A stretch of 64,000 nucleotides of DNA from Tricholoma matsutake (GCA_026075535.2 AP026544.2:7068001-7132000); one strand, 5' to 3'; shown: positions 11,291 through 23,064, counted from the first letter of the stretch. Numbers and translations are program-made. Notes: a model not told the origin generated them from the letters alone.

Positions 11291-13610
11291 GGAGCCAAAT
11301 GTCTGCAGTGTGATGGAGATAGAGTGCTGTAGAGATTGCACATAGTTGTGATGGATGGTTTGAAAGTGCAAACATTTGGTGAAGATGTGATGTGTGGATT
11401 CAAGCATATGGCAACCGAATTGACACCATGGCTGAAGACTGCCACAAAGTTGAGTGTGTAAGATTAATGCTGAATTTAACTGGTCACTATGTGCATATAG
11501 TTGAAATACAGCTGAATAAGAAGACTGTGCTTGAGTGTAAGGGTGATCAGGGGGTGGATGCTGATCATAGAGGTCAAAGGAGATGATGGAAGGATAAGGG
11601 TGTGGAGTGTCAAGGTTCACCAAGCCATTGTCAATGAAAGCAGATATTGAGGAGTCAAAAAACCCCAATATGGGTGTATATGACATGGTCTCATCCATGG
11701 TGAACATTGGCAAAGGAGCAGTGGAAACAGTCCATTGATTGTGGTGAGAATGTGACAAAATCAACTAAGCTGTTTAACTGTGAGGGTATGGCATCATGAT
11801 CAGTGTGAGCTCAGATGTAAGATAAGGAGGATGATGAAATGAGTTGTGGATTGGAGTCTGAAAGTCCTGTAGCCATGTCATCTGTTTCTGCATGAGAAAG
11901 TTTGCCCTTAACTTCTTCTGCTGCCCCTGAAATAACCTTCAGTATCCATCAATAAAGTGACTGTGCTGGGTGCAAGAAAAGGGCTTGCAGGGTTGTGTGG
12001 AAAGAATTATGAAGAAAGTTGATAGAATTGAGATGATTTGTATAGATGATTGGTGGAGAGGAAAGGGACAGGGAGGATTGTTGAGCAATTAATAGAGCTA
12101 CAAGAATGCCATAAGCTTTGGCTAGATGAATGTTGGTGGAGTGGCAAAAAGAGTGAAGGAAAAAAGGAAAAACATGGCTGTTTCTGAAAACAGCACATGT
12201 AATGGAGAGGTCATTGTGAGGAAGGATGAGTTTTGAACCATCAGATGCAAAACAATGAGGTGGAGCTGGATAAGAAGTAGACAGTAAAGGGAGTTGTGCA
12301 ATTCATTTGATGGTGTTTATGCAAGGTGTTGTTGTGTTGAATGAGGCAAAAGGAAAAGGGGTTCTGAATGGGGAAGCTGCAGGAGGGAGGTAGAGAGGAA
12401 TAGAAGCCAAGAGGAAAGAGTAGGCTAGTCATGGGTGAGGTGATTTTTCAGAAAGATGAGGTTGTAAGGAGTGAAGGAGGATGGAAAAGGGAGTGCAAGG
12501 AGTAGGACCAATGACCAACATGATGTAGGAAGGTATAACCCTGTTTTGCAAAAGTGGAAAGGAGGCAGATGGGGAGATGAGGACAATGAGGGAGTGTAGA
12601 TGTAATGTTGTAGAGATGTTGGAGAAAAATATTGCCAGAAAGCATGTAAGAGATGTCAGTGTGATGGATGGAGAGATTAAGTGTTTTAAAGATGGAGTAA
12701 GCAAAGAGCCATGAGCATGGGAGATGAAGTTTTTGATGAGAGAAGATTGGGGACTGAGGGATGATGGAGAGAGGAGGATGACAGAAATTTAGCTGACATG
12801 TCCAGTCTGCTAAAGTGATATGAGCAATGTTGTGAAAGGTTGTGATGTGATGGTTAAAATCACACTGAAGACCTCACACAGCAAGGGAGCTATTGATGTG
12901 GGTGATGGAAGGGAATGTGAAACCCTGTAAATGAAGAGGAAGAAACAACAAGGAAGAGTTGAAGTGAAAAGGCATTTGAAGGTATGTATGAATCTTGTGA
13001 GCTATTTGCAAATCAAGGGTAGCTGCCTGTGAATCAGACAACAGTTGGATGCCAATAGAGGTCAAATGCAGGAAATAAGCTTGAGGGACACCAGTTGTTG
13101 GAGAGCTGTGAGAGGGAGGGCCCAAGCAAGTTGAGGAAAGCAAAAATGAAAGACCAGGTCCTGAATATGTTGAAAGTGTTGTAATGGCTGATCAACAGGC
13201 ACACAAAGAAATGTTGTGTGGCTGGTAACAATGGAGACAGGGTTCTGAAAAGTTAGAGTAGAAGATTGGTTAGCATAGTCAACAGCTCATTACAGGAGGA
13301 ATCATATAGATTGGCGAGGCATTGGCTGAAAATTCAAAAGCAGGAATTCTGGAGCATGATATGCATATAGGTGGCTTTTCTGCCATTCAGTTTCCCATCA
13401 ATATGTAGCCTGAAAATGATCAGCATCCCGAGCCAGAGACAAAAGAGTAGGAAGAAAAGTCGAGAATAAAAGGTTATCATCCATGGCTTCAACCATGGTG
13501 ACAGGTTGAATGATGTGATTGAGAGGAGTGTGGGTTGTATGTTGGGAGGCAAGTTGAGATTGTAAAACAAGGTACCCATGGAAGTGGATTGATAAGTCAG
13601 ATAACCAATG

Positions 13611-13646
13611 ATGGCACAAGCTGGCACAAGCTGGCACAAGCTGGCA
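13611..13646. repeat. 10-bp tandem repeat, about 3.5 copies
   Basis: The unit GCTGGCACAA is repeated within the decayed LINE RT, giving three full copies and a partial one. The unit length is not a multiple of three, so expansion here shifts the RT frame (LVPACASLCHHW region). Confidence 0.8.
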
Positions 13647-14384
13647 GTTAAAGTGCATTTGAGTGGTGAAAGAGCCTTGCTTTGTAACACCATTAATGAT
13701 GAAAGGATCTGTAAAGCCATAAGCAGTTTTAATAGAATAAGGAACATCAGCTTGGGAAGATTGATCCAAGGCTGTGATGGAATGAGGTAAGCCATATGCA
13801 GTGAGTGCGTCATAGAAACCCTGAGGCTCAAGCATGTCAAATCCCTTTTTCTGGTTGCATTGTAAGATGTACAGTGAAATGTTCTGTTGAGATGTCCATT
13901 TTTGGACTTGAGCAATGACAGAAAGCAGGTCACAGCCCTGGCTGTGTGGCAACCTGACAACTAGGAATGACCTGTAATCAAGAAAGATAAGGGGATAAAA
14001 GGTTGTTTAGCCATGCAAAAGGAAGGTTGAGAAGAAGATTATTGCAGGCAATACCACAGTAGTTTGAAAGGAGGATATATGAACCACATTTATGAATGGT
14101 AGAAATATGGGTGGACTTGACACAGCTGGGAAAGTGAGAGGAGGAGATGATATAATTAAGGAGAGATAAGACATGTGAAAGGCCTTGATTGCTGAGGGTG
14201 TGCAGGAACCATTTTTCCCAACTGTCACATCCAGGGGTTGGTCAATGATTCCCTTTACCCAAAATATGACAGAGGTTTGGAAGATCCAACAATACTGGCC
14301 ATGTAAATGGGTCATGTTGAGTTTGGGAAGCTCTTGTGTTTGACATCTGTAGTTATGTAATGTACCTTTGTGATCTCTATTCAT

Positions 14385-14626
14385 TCTGTGGATTTCATAT
14401 GATTGACATTGACACTGAATGTTTATCTTCTAACTCATTCTATAGTTTCACTTAAAAACTGTATTTTGTACTTCAATACTTCAACAATTTTAATATTTCT
14501 AATTAGAACTACAATATCTCACTTATCTGTACCAGTACTTTAAGTTTGACTCAGAGTGCTGACATGAGTGAGTTTGGCAGGTTCCCACACATCATGTGAT
14601 TGTGCTTGCTGCAATTTTGAGTTCCT
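14385..14626. other. AT-rich spacer between LINE and next element
   Basis: About 240 bases of AT-rich sequence with no open frame, lying between the 5' edge of the LINE relic and the next plus-strand gene. It may contain the left end of the larger element that carries the unknown gene and the Tnp2-like gene; I could not define its border. Confidence 0.3.
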
Positions 14627-16660
14627 TTGTTCTCGATGTGTTCACACATACTTGTCTTCTGGCTTGTCTGGATACCTGGAATCTTTATTCCATCATCTTC
14701 TATTCCAGACAATCCTAACTCTGACATTCCAATAGATCCTCCTGTGAGTTCTAGTTCAGGGGAGGCTGGCCCATCTCAGGCTGGACTTGGCAAGTGCAAG
14801 CATTCTCTAGGCAACATGAACCCTGGTTCAAGAGCTTTGCAAGCCAAGAAAGCCTGCAAGGCCTTCACAAAGTGGCCCAAGAAGCCCATGAAGCCTAGTG
14901 ATTGGCACATGAGAAAAGGAGAGGTACCAAAGAAGGCTGAGAAGACAAAGGTGCACATTCATTGTATTCAAGCACTTTAAAGTCTAAATCACTTTCAGGC
15001 TGCACTTGAGCTTCATCTCCATGTCCTTTGGGGCTTACCACACCAGACTGTCTCCCCTGAAGTCACAGAGAATGATAAAGTACCCTTTACCCATTACTTT
15101 ACCTCTGAAGCACGATTGTGGAACTCTGTCACAGCTAGTCTTGATGACAACTCAGCTAGCATTCAGGGTGGGCACCTGATGTCTTGGGTAATGATCTGGA
15201 GTCTATGTATAATCTCCTTCATGAGCACATTGCCCTCAAAACATTTGAGCAGGTCTCAGGTGCTTTTGGATACTCTCATATGGGAATGAACTTGTTGTGT
15301 ATCAACAATTTTGCACTTATGTGTAAACTTTATTGAAGCTTTGTTTTCTCATATATGCATGGTATTGCCAAGTTGGAGGCAAAGAATCCAGGAAGTGTTG
15401 CAAAAGCAAAGCAGATGACTGGAGTGTGGAAATGATGTAGTGTGGTATGTAATTCATGGAATTCTGTACATGCCATTTGCAGATTGTATTTACTAATAAA
15501 CCTTGATACTTGCTGATGGCAGAATGGATGTGTTCAGGGCTCATGGTTTCAATAAACATGTTGTTGCCTTGGCTAGAGAGAATGAGGCCCATTCAGATGA
15601 TGAGTTGGCTGAAGGAAATGCTGAGTCAGTTGATGCAGTGTACCACATCAAGGAGAAGGAGCATTCAACAAAAGTTACTGCATTCTTTAGAATGGCTGAT
15701 AAGGAGTGCAAGTGGATAAATAGAAGCAAAAAAAGACACCTTAAGTTGGCTGATCTTTGCTTTTCTTTTTACATTTGACTGATCCTATTTGACTGGAGTG
15801 ACGCTGTGAAGACCCCCCCATGCCAAAGTTATCTGAGCTCACTGCTCTCCCAAAGAAAGTCCCAATTGATTGGTTTGATCCTATCTATTGGCACAAGAAG
15901 CAGAGCAATATATTACCCTGGAGAATATGTTGGGAATAATAGGGAAAAATAAAAGGAACCATCAGTAAAAAAATGTTGTTTTTCCCACACTTTTCTCCTT
16001 GCTCTTGCTCAGCAAAAATAACTCATCCATTCCTGGGAGAAAATCATGTGAAAATGGAGGGGAAATATATCTTTTTTTCCACATCTTCTCTATATCTGGT
16101 GAAAATAACATTTTTTCTCCTGACTTCCACAATTTTTTCACCTAGAAACAGATTAGTTATTTTTCCACAGAGAAAAAAGTGGGAATATGTGTGACCTTTT
16201 TCCCCCTAATGTTCACAAGTTTTTCTCCTGGAAACAGATTAGTTGTTTTCCTGCAGCAACCAAAAGGACAAAGTGTGGGAAAATAACATATTTTTACTGA
16301 TGGTTCCTTTTATTTTTCCCCAGTGAAAAGTGTCTTTTTCTCCAGGGTAATATATTGCTCTGCCTCTTGTGTGGAACAATCTTTCTATCTGTGAGCATGC
16401 CCAATATGTCAAGAATGGTACTTATGTTGCTCTACCACCTGCAGAGCTCTGTGCCAGCTGAGATGAGTGTGAGAAATGGAAGAGTATGCCAGAGAAGGAG
16501 TTTATGGCCAAATATAGTGATGAAGTGCAGGCAGAATACAAGCTACCTATGCCTGATGAATTGGAATGACTTGAGCAGCAGGATGATGATGAGGATGAAG
16601 ATGAGCTGGATGTATCAGGTGAGGGGTCAGGCGATGAGGGGTCAGGCGATGAATAAGATA
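14627..16660 (+). pseudogene. Transposon-associated protein of unknown function, split by a MITE
   Basis: Function unknown. The relic reads in pieces. An N-terminal low-complexity and basic region runs 14627-14980 (PGSRALQAKKACKAFTKW), followed by ALELHLHVLWGLPHQT near 15000 and a segment at 15503-15778 (HSDDELAEGN..., KVTAFFRMADKECKW). Then comes PMPKLSELTALPKK...DWFDPIYW, which is interrupted by a 480-bp MITE at 15892-16371. When the MITE and one TGG are removed, the frame continues NNLSICEHAQYVKNGTYVAL, then CEKWKSMPEKEFMAKYSDEV, and finishes in an acidic DDDEDEDELD tail. The layout (helical core, WKxMxxxEFxxKY motif, acidic end) recalls an uncharacterised protein family common in Agaricomycete genomes next to Tnp2-like genes. 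Several stops, including TGA after LCAS, make it a pseudogene. It converges on the Tnp2-like gene whose stop is at 16816. Confidence 0.55.
15892..16371. mobile_element. 480-bp MITE, CACTA-like ends, TSD TGG
   Basis: Terminal inverted repeats of about 110 bp begin CACAAGA(A/G)GCAGAGCAAT at both ends and stay well matched through GGAACCATCAGTAAAAA. The flanks are TGG at 15889-15891 and 16372-16374. A 3-bp TSD with CAC-starting ends is the signature of the CACTA/EnSpm superfamily. There is no coding capacity. Removing the element plus one TGG restores the host frame. Confidence 0.88.
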
Positions 16661-16815
16661 TGGGTGTTGTTTAATACATATTCTGGTTAATGGTGGTAAT
16701 TGATTTACTTACCTCTTCATATTCATGCTTGCCAAGTCACTTAATGTATTTCAAGTTAATACCATCTTTTCTATTTATCCAAAGCTATTTACACATTGCC
16801 AGGGATGAAAAATTA

Positions 16816-16969
16816 TCAGTGCCCTCTGTTTGGAGCCCAACATACAACCAGAACCTTCCTGCTAATACCATAAGTGCCTGCTGGCCACTGGACAGTTGTG
16901 ACATGAGTGATAATATGGACAGGCTCAATAATACTAAGGTTGTTAGAGGGGTGTGCATCAACAATTCAT
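16816..16969 (-). pseudogene. C-terminal end of the minus-strand Tnp2-like gene (third fragment)
   Basis: Read on the minus strand from the TSD inward, this segment gives IVDAHPSNNLSIIEPVHIIT, then a VQWPAGTYGISRKVLVVCWA-like end and stop TGA at 16816-16818. It joins directly to the frame ending PGFMI at 19634-20122 once the 2,658-bp element at 16970-19627 and one copy of its 10-bp TSD are taken out. One in-frame TGA occurs at the junction. Confidence 0.65.
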
Positions 16970-19627
16970 AGTGTTCAAGGGTCCAGTCCATAAGACCAGA
17001 AAAAGACTGGACCCTTAACTGAACTTAACTGCAAGAGACCGAACCATCGGTCTTGGTTCACCCCATATTTGGGTCAGTTCAGTTGTCAGATGATCACTTT
17101 TGTAAACTCATGAAAACTGATATAAGACCAGTTGAAACCAGTCTTTTAGACATACTAGGTATATAGTATAAGTCAGGTTCAAAATACAGGAATAAGTATA
17201 TAAAAGTATATAAAAAGCACAAAATATAAATACTGCTATCACTATTTATAGTATATGTACATGAAGTGGAACAAGCCCAGGGGAAAAGGAGTTGTTTGGG
17301 TGGGTAACTTATATACCCTGTGGCTGTACACAGACCATGTGGTCACATTTGTGCTCCCAAAAACAAGGTGGCACCATTTGCCAAATGACTTCTCACGTCT
17401 ACCACCACAACATCAATCATGCCATATCACCACCCTAGTCTGCAACCATGACCATGAAAACCAATGAACACAAAGCAGGGGGCCAAAATGACAAACTAGC
17501 ATTATTTGGGGCCCCTAGGGTATGTTTTTATAGTTTATTTCTTCTTTCTTTTACTAACTACATATTTCTTCATTTTTAGGTTTTTACATCTTGATAGAAT
17601 AGTGCAACAATGAATGGTGGGGATGATGAACAGCAGGGAAAGGGACGATAGCAGCCCAAATGATGCTAGTCTTGTTTGGGCCATCAAGTATGTTTTTTTT
17701 GTTTAATCTTATTTCTTTTACTAACAATTCTTTTCTTATCTTTTGCTAATGATGTCGCCTAGCCACCACACAACACACCTGGGCCTTTGCCATACACCAC
17801 CCATGCCCTATGTCACCACTGTGAGCCTCTGCTTGCAGGGTGGCAATAGGTACTGCTACTTCCAGATGGCAATGGCAATGGCAGCCAGGGACAGCCAATG
17901 CCATGTCACAGCACCAACAACCTGCCTACGAGCCACTGCTCATAAGGGGTAACAGAGGTGTTGATGACAAACAACAACACACACAGGGAGGGGGTGACAA
18001 ATGACAGGGAGCAGAAAATGGATGACAAGGAGAACAGGTGGCAACTTGCAATGGGGAGAAGATGACAAATGACAGGGATGGGATGACAGACAACAACGTG
18101 GGGACAACAATGCAGGGACAACTACCAACAACTCAGGGACAACTAATGAGAATGCGGTGATGACAATGCAGGAACAACAACATGGGGACAACATCATGAG
18201 GACAACAAATGACAATGCAGGGATGATGATGATACTTGACCAGGAAACCCAAACAAAACCCACAATAAGGGCTCAAATGGTATAACACTAGTTAGAGGAA
18301 GGTTGCAAGGTGGTACTAAATATCACTGCTGTTACCCAAGGCTATGAAAACGACTCTAGAGGGTGTCCAATGAAGTTCGATGAGGTTTGAGAGTATTTGA
18401 AGCACTACAAAGGTGTTCAGGAGAAGTTCGATAAAGATCGAATGTGTGCAAAGCGCTGTGACAATGTTCAAGGGAAGTTCAATGAAATTTGAGATAGTTC
18501 AAAGAGGCGTGATAATGTTTGAAGAGTGTACAAAGTGGTCCGATGATGTTCAAAGAAGTTTGAAGAGGTGCAATGATGCTCGAGGATAGTTTGAAGAGGT
18601 GTGAGGATGTTCAAAGAAGTTCGAAGGGCTTTATAGAAGACAAGGATGTTTTCAACAATGGCTGAGGATAGACTATAGGGATGTAGAAAGGCATCAAGAG
18701 GGGATAGACAATATGCGATAGTTTTGAGAGGCTAGTATGAGGAGTTTGAGGAAATTTGGCATAAAACACTGAATTTTGAGACTAAGTTGAGACACTTGGA
18801 CTCAAGAGAATGGCTCTTAAATCAGACAATTGGTGTGAGAGGACAATGTATTCTGTTCTTCTAAGTAGCTAGTACAAGGCTATATATGTTTGGGAGAAGT
18901 GATACTAAAAAGGAAATAAAACATGAGGAATACATGAGGCAAGATATAAAACAATAGAGAATCTTTGCAAATCATAGAATAAATGAAAGAAGATGAGAAG
19001 GGAAATGTATAGAGTCATGATTTATCATGGGTACCTGTCCCCATTGATCCAATATATCATCAAGATATCAAAGCGCCACAATTGCATCCTAAAATCCCAT
19101 CATTGTGTCTCCTCGTGTCCAGTGGTGCTCAATATGTGATGCACTAACTCTTACAAGGTGTGCTGCATGTATCCAAAGGGTGGTGCAATAGGTGTACAGC
19201 AGCTGAAGGTGTTCAAAGTGCTGCAAAGTTGTTTGAAGTTGTTTGAAATTGTTTGAGATCATTCAAAATCATTTGAAATTGATCAAAATTGATCAAAGTA
19301 GTTTTGGAGTGGTGTTGTGGGGTTCATAGGGGTTGGGAGCATGCATGTTGATGTGTTGATGCCTCTGGAGATGTTCCCAGAGCTTAGAGTGCACAGTGGA
19401 CCCATAGCAACACCGTTGCAAGCAACTGCTCACAGGGTGTAAATGGAATTAGTTTTATCTACTAAATATAATTTAGTTGGACTTGTAAAAACAGCCCAAA
19501 GACCAGTTAAAACTGGTCTTTTGGGGTTGTGGTCTTGCTACTTTGGGTGTTGGTTTGGACTGATTCTGGTCCATGGTTGACCCCCCTTGGGGTCAAAAAA
19601 CTGGACCAAACTGGACCTTTAAACACT
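16970..19627. mobile_element. 2,658-bp non-autonomous TIR element, TSD AACAATTCAT
   Basis: The ends are inverted copies: AGTGTTCAAGGGTCCAGT at the left and AGTGTTTAAAGGTCCAGT (reverse strand) at the right. Both are followed inward by repeated GACCAG/CTGGTC motifs. The exact 10-bp direct repeat AACAATTCAT flanks it at 16960-16969 and 19628-19637. A 9-11 bp TSD fits Mutator-like elements; an 8-bp hAT TSD with two chance matches cannot be excluded. The interior has no coding potential, only low-complexity runs (AACAAC..., GAAGTTCGATGA...) and two copies of a short GAGC..GCTC motif (17922 and 19415). Confidence 0.8.
18354..18640. repeat. Degenerate short-period repeat (GTTCGA / TTTGAAG)
   Basis: A run of loosely repeated units of about 30-60 bp built from AAGAAGTT(C/T)GA, GATGTTCAA and GAGGTG. 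Copies differ strongly, so the array is old. A similar pattern (GTTTGAAGTTGTTTGAAATT) recurs at 19225-19310 within the same TIR element. Confidence 0.6.
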
Positions 19628-19633
19628 AACAAT

Positions 19634-20110
19634 TCATATCATAAATCCAGGGTGGTGTATGAATGGTTCCTGTCTCTCCTCTTGTGTAGATAATGATTGA
19701 TGTGAGCAGACTTTTATAAAGGTGTGCATTATTCCCTCCAGTGGAAGTCTCCAAATTTTTTGAATGAATCCTGTATCATGAGCCTGTGTCAATGGATTGT
19801 AGAACTTTATAGCACTGTTTCCTTTATGTGACTTTTCACAACTGAATGCGCACTCATCATGGTGCACATGCAGAAGATGCTGGGCTTGTGGAGAGAGAAT
19901 AATGGCATTTGGTGGATAGGGAAGATCAGAGAAAGCTAGGTATGGTCTTCCTGTCTGGTGAAGATAATCAAGCAGATTATGATAATCTACTTTCAGAAGA
20001 CAAGATGCCTTTGCTAGAATATCTGCCACTTCTGTAGGCTGGAGATGTACTGGATGGTCATCCATGGCCATGTTTGCTGGCTCAAGCACTATGGGGCCTG
20101 CAGAGTAGGA
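19634..20110 (-). pseudogene. Tnp2-like gene, second fragment
   Basis: Open minus-strand segment (reading from about 20110 to 19634). It contains LQPTEVADILAKAS...DYHNLLDYLHQTGRPY, then FSDLPYPPNAIILSP, HKGNSAIKFYNPLTQAHDTG, FIQKIWRLPLEGIMHTFI and ends HHPGFMI. This is the C-terminal third of the same protein whose N-terminal part lies at 34375-31005, where the last residues read LKELCDILHCGPSM. The two fragments abut in the protein but are separated by about 10.9 kb on the chromosome. The frame continues at 16969 beyond another insertion. Confidence 0.65.
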
Positions 20111-20329
20111 AACCCATCCCACATTTCACACCTTTGAATAGCATAAATTGATATATTTATGGTATAGTTTTCATGTATTGATAAACCCCAGAATGGAATA
20201 AGTTTCATCAGGAGTTGGACTGAAAATCTACCCCTAAGAGGAGTGAAAAAGGAGGTTTTTTTCTATATGCAAAGGATGAGTCAATGGGATGAACACCTCC
20301 TGAATTTTGTCCACAGTTCATCCCACACC

Positions 20330-20590
20330 AAATTCATCCCATGGGATGGTTTTCATCTTTATATGGGCAAAAATAACACTTCTCTACATGGGCTGAATTT
20401 CATCAACTGTAAGGGGAATGAAAGAAAGAATTTCCCCCCCCCCCCCCCCCCATTTCAGGGTGTCAAAGGGATGAATTCCTCACAGAATTTGTCCTAATTC
20501 ATACCATCCCATGGGTTGTTTTCATCTTTACATATATGGGCAAGAATAACAACCTCTACCCAGGTTGAATTTCATCAACTTTCCAGGTTC
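20330..20590. repeat. Imperfect direct repeat with a 20-nt poly-C tract
   Basis: A unit beginning ATTCATCCCATGGG(A/-)TGGTT and ending TGAATTTCATCAACT occurs twice (about 20330-20410 and 20505-20585). A homopolymer of roughly 20 C at 20431-20450 lies between the copies. The length of the C run is uncertain in any assembly. Confidence 0.7.
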
Positions 20591-20753
20591 TTTGAGAGTG
20601 GAAGAATTCATCCACTTTATGTAGTAGTTTTATCGACAGGTTTCATACTGCTAGCAGTGACTTTTTCAACTGTTATGGGTAGTGGTCCCCTCCATTGTAA
20701 ATCATTTGTTATTGGCCAAAATTCAGGCCATACATACAGAGCATAATCACATT

Positions 20754-21496
20754 TCAAGCATCATCCATATCTGAGCAACCCCTATCCTCTTTGAGTCCCT
20801 TGCCCTTGTCACCTTCATCCTCCATGTCTTCCTCTGCATCCTCCACATCCCCTGCATCCCCTGCATCATCCTCCGCATCATCTGTATCCTCTGTGTTGTC
20901 CCCATCCTTCTTGTCCTCATCCATATTACTCACTACATCATCCAAGTTTGTCATTACAGCAAAATATCCGCGTTTACAGGCATAGGCATGCTTGTTCTTC
21001 AGACTGGACTTAATAAATTCTTCAACCACCCAACTGTGTGGGAAATGCTTGAAGTAGTGGTGGCGCTCTCAAGCCTAGGAGATCCATCTAAGAATGAGGC
21101 AAGAAAGCAGATAAGAATGTACCATTGCAATGATTTTGGCAATGACCAGCTTTGGTTGGCAGTGCCACATAACAGAACAGTCAAGCCCGTCTGTGGCGGT
21201 TAAGTCCTGGACACAATGCTACTAATCCTCAGAAAGGCTATGTGCACAAGAGATCAACTTATGCGAAGGGCAGTGTACAAATCAGTATCATCCTCAAGGT
21301 GCATTGCTGTTTGTAAGTTGAATCCATTACCAGCAATGCTGCTTCCTCTGGGTGGCCATGGTATCATCATCGTGGTGTTTTCTTTAGCAGCTGCAGCCTT
21401 GCGCAAGACATCATTCTCAGCTGATGATGGTGTCAGGAATGTACAAAGGAGAAAAACAGCAACTGCACCCTTTAGTTCCTTCAACTCAGCCTCCAA
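20754..21496 (-). pseudogene. Transposon-associated protein of unknown function, relic
   Basis: Minus-strand relic with two readable blocks. 21496-21254 gives AELKELKGAVAVFLLCTF then PWPPRGSSIAGNGFNLQTAM...DDTDLYTALR. 21029-20754 gives EFIKSSLKNKHAYACKRGYF followed by a strongly acidic tail (DEDKKDGDNTEDTDDAEDD). The order coiled coil, RPxG..FxxxxAMxLxDD..Y, KQYLKN....Y.KG, acidic tail resembles an uncharacterised family I associate with Agaricomycete transposons. The middle (21250-21030) is frameshifted, so it is not functional. Function is not known. Confidence 0.4.
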
Positions 21497-21840
21497 TGTT
21501 TTTGCTGCTGTCCCTGGTCAAGTGTAGCACAGTAAGTGATAATGTCTCAACACAAAATAGTGAAACACTAACCTCCCACTTTCTTTGCAAGAGAGGTCAA
21601 TGCTGACTTCACCTTACCACCTTGCTTGGATTTCTTAGATACTGAAGTTTTTGCCATGAGGATTGGTAGGTAACAACATGCTCTTAAGGACTCAACAAAG
21701 GATAAGATCCATGTATAGTCTATGCACTGCAGAGGCAAACCACAAGATAAGTCTTCTGGTGCAAGGGTCAGAAAAACTAGAAGTTGAGGACCATGTTTTG
21801 TGCAGAGGACAACTTGAATGTTCCTGGAAATAATGACAGG

Positions 21841-22300
21841 ATGCGATCAATGCATTCAGGGGGACACATTTCATGTAGACTGGACTTAACATACATGGCA
21901 GCTTATTGCTCAAGGCCAGAGCTTGTGTGTTGGGAGCAGGAGGCACTGCAAAGACAGGGATGCAATTAACACATTCAGGGCAATGAATTTCTATAGACTA
22001 GACTTAATGTACAGGTGGAAATTGTGCTCATTGCTTGGGGCTGGAGCTTGGGCATTGGGTAAGGGAGTGGGCACAAAGCGGGATGCAATTAACATGTTCA
22101 GGGGATGCATTTTGCTAGACTGGATTTGGGCTCAAAGTACGCAGTGACTCTCATTGCTCTAGGCCGGAGCTTGGGCATTGGGTAAGGGAGTGGGCACAAA
22201 GCCAGGGATGCAATTAACATGTTCAGGGGATGCATTTTGCTAGACTGGATTTGGGCTCAAAGTATGCAGCGACTCTCATTGCTCTAGGCCAGACCTTGGG
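21841..22300. repeat. Tandem array, unit about 118-124 bp, nearly 4 copies
   Basis: A landmark GATGCAATTAACA(TG/CA)TTCAGG recurs at 21959, 22082 and 22206, with a diverged version (ATGCGATCAATGCATTCAGG) at 21841. The spacings are 118, 123 and 124 bp. The last two units are nearly identical while the first is clearly diverged, pointing to recent growth at the right-hand side. Confidence 0.85.
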
Positions 22301-22400
22301 CAAACAATGTTAGTTGATGGTATCAGAAGCTAACAGATGCAAATAATATAAATGCACAGGGAGACGTTACATTGCTAGCATTCCAGATCTTCAACTTGGT

Positions 22401-23064
22401 GTGGGTGGCCACATGGGTAGACTAACAAAACCTGCAATATATAAAGTAGGTTACAAGTCAGGAAATCCACAACGCAATAGAATGTCCACAAACCAGAAAT
22501 CCCCCCACATTCACCCTGCTATCCACCATCGTGTTGGGAGCATTATTAGCATCAGCAATGGCACCTACAATGTTGAGGAAAGTTTGACAGAACCAGACAC
22601 AGAGCTTGAAAGTTATATGGTGGAGAACCAACTTGGCCTACTGGAGAATAGAGTGTGGGTTGACCATCCTGATGTCTCCAATGTCTCAGGTAAGCACTGG
22701 TTTGTCTGCAGGCAAATGGAAGCTGAAGGCTCCACATAGATACCAGACAATCCAGCCCAGTCCCTCACAGAGATGTAGATGTCAGTACCCAACCATCAGA
22801 ACAAAAGGTATGCAAAGATACTTGATAGGTTGCCATGACATACCATCAGAAATACAGGAGAACATCACAATCCAGATCTACATTGATAATAGCCACCTAG
22901 TGAACCCGGTCTTCAACATGAATGTCCAACAAGTAAAGAAGCAGGGCAGAAAGCAAGGAGACAAGAGAAATAAAGATGATAAGAGAAAGAAAGACGATAA
23001 GAGAAAGAAAGATGACAACAGTGGGCAGAATAAGCAGCATAAAGTAATTATAACAGGCACATAG
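22401..23064 (+). other. Unrecognised plus-strand ORFs
   Basis: Overlapping open stretches (22401-22739 and 22606-23064) with no family I recognise. The second ends in a Lys/Asp-rich tail generated by an 18-bp repeat (unit coding roughly DDKRKK, about three copies at 22970-23020). They may be transposon cargo or non-coding. Codon usage gives no clear signal. Confidence 0.25.

Larger units (their letters stand above)
10562..14384 (-). pseudogene. LINE (non-LTR retrotransposon) ORF2 relic: RT to RNase H/zinc-knuckle C-terminus
   Basis: Minus-strand remnant of a LINE-type reverse transcriptase. The first part (14384-14007) matches the RT entry region (HTLSNQGLSHVL..., LSNY.GIAC in a shifted frame). 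Next, 13952-13398 gives CNQKKGFDMLEPQGFYDALTAYGLP and the segment with AYGFTDPFIINGVTKQGS, recognisable RT palm sequence. 13143-12874 gives the linker AHKIHTYLQMPFHFNSSLL. 11764-11285 gives the C-terminal zinc knuckle (CQFGCHMLESTHHIFTKCLHF). Stops and shifts occur every few dozen codons, including a small tandem repeat at 13611-13640. The frame passes through a solo LTR at 10717-11290 and resumes as HLCAFLEVFFSDS to about 10625. Upstream endonuclease sequence is not visible, so the copy is 5' truncated or eroded. Confidence 0.75.

Noticed and set aside
20431..20450. Poly-C tract as a functional element
   Set aside because: A homopolymer of this length is equally likely to be slippage or a consensus error; no context supports function.
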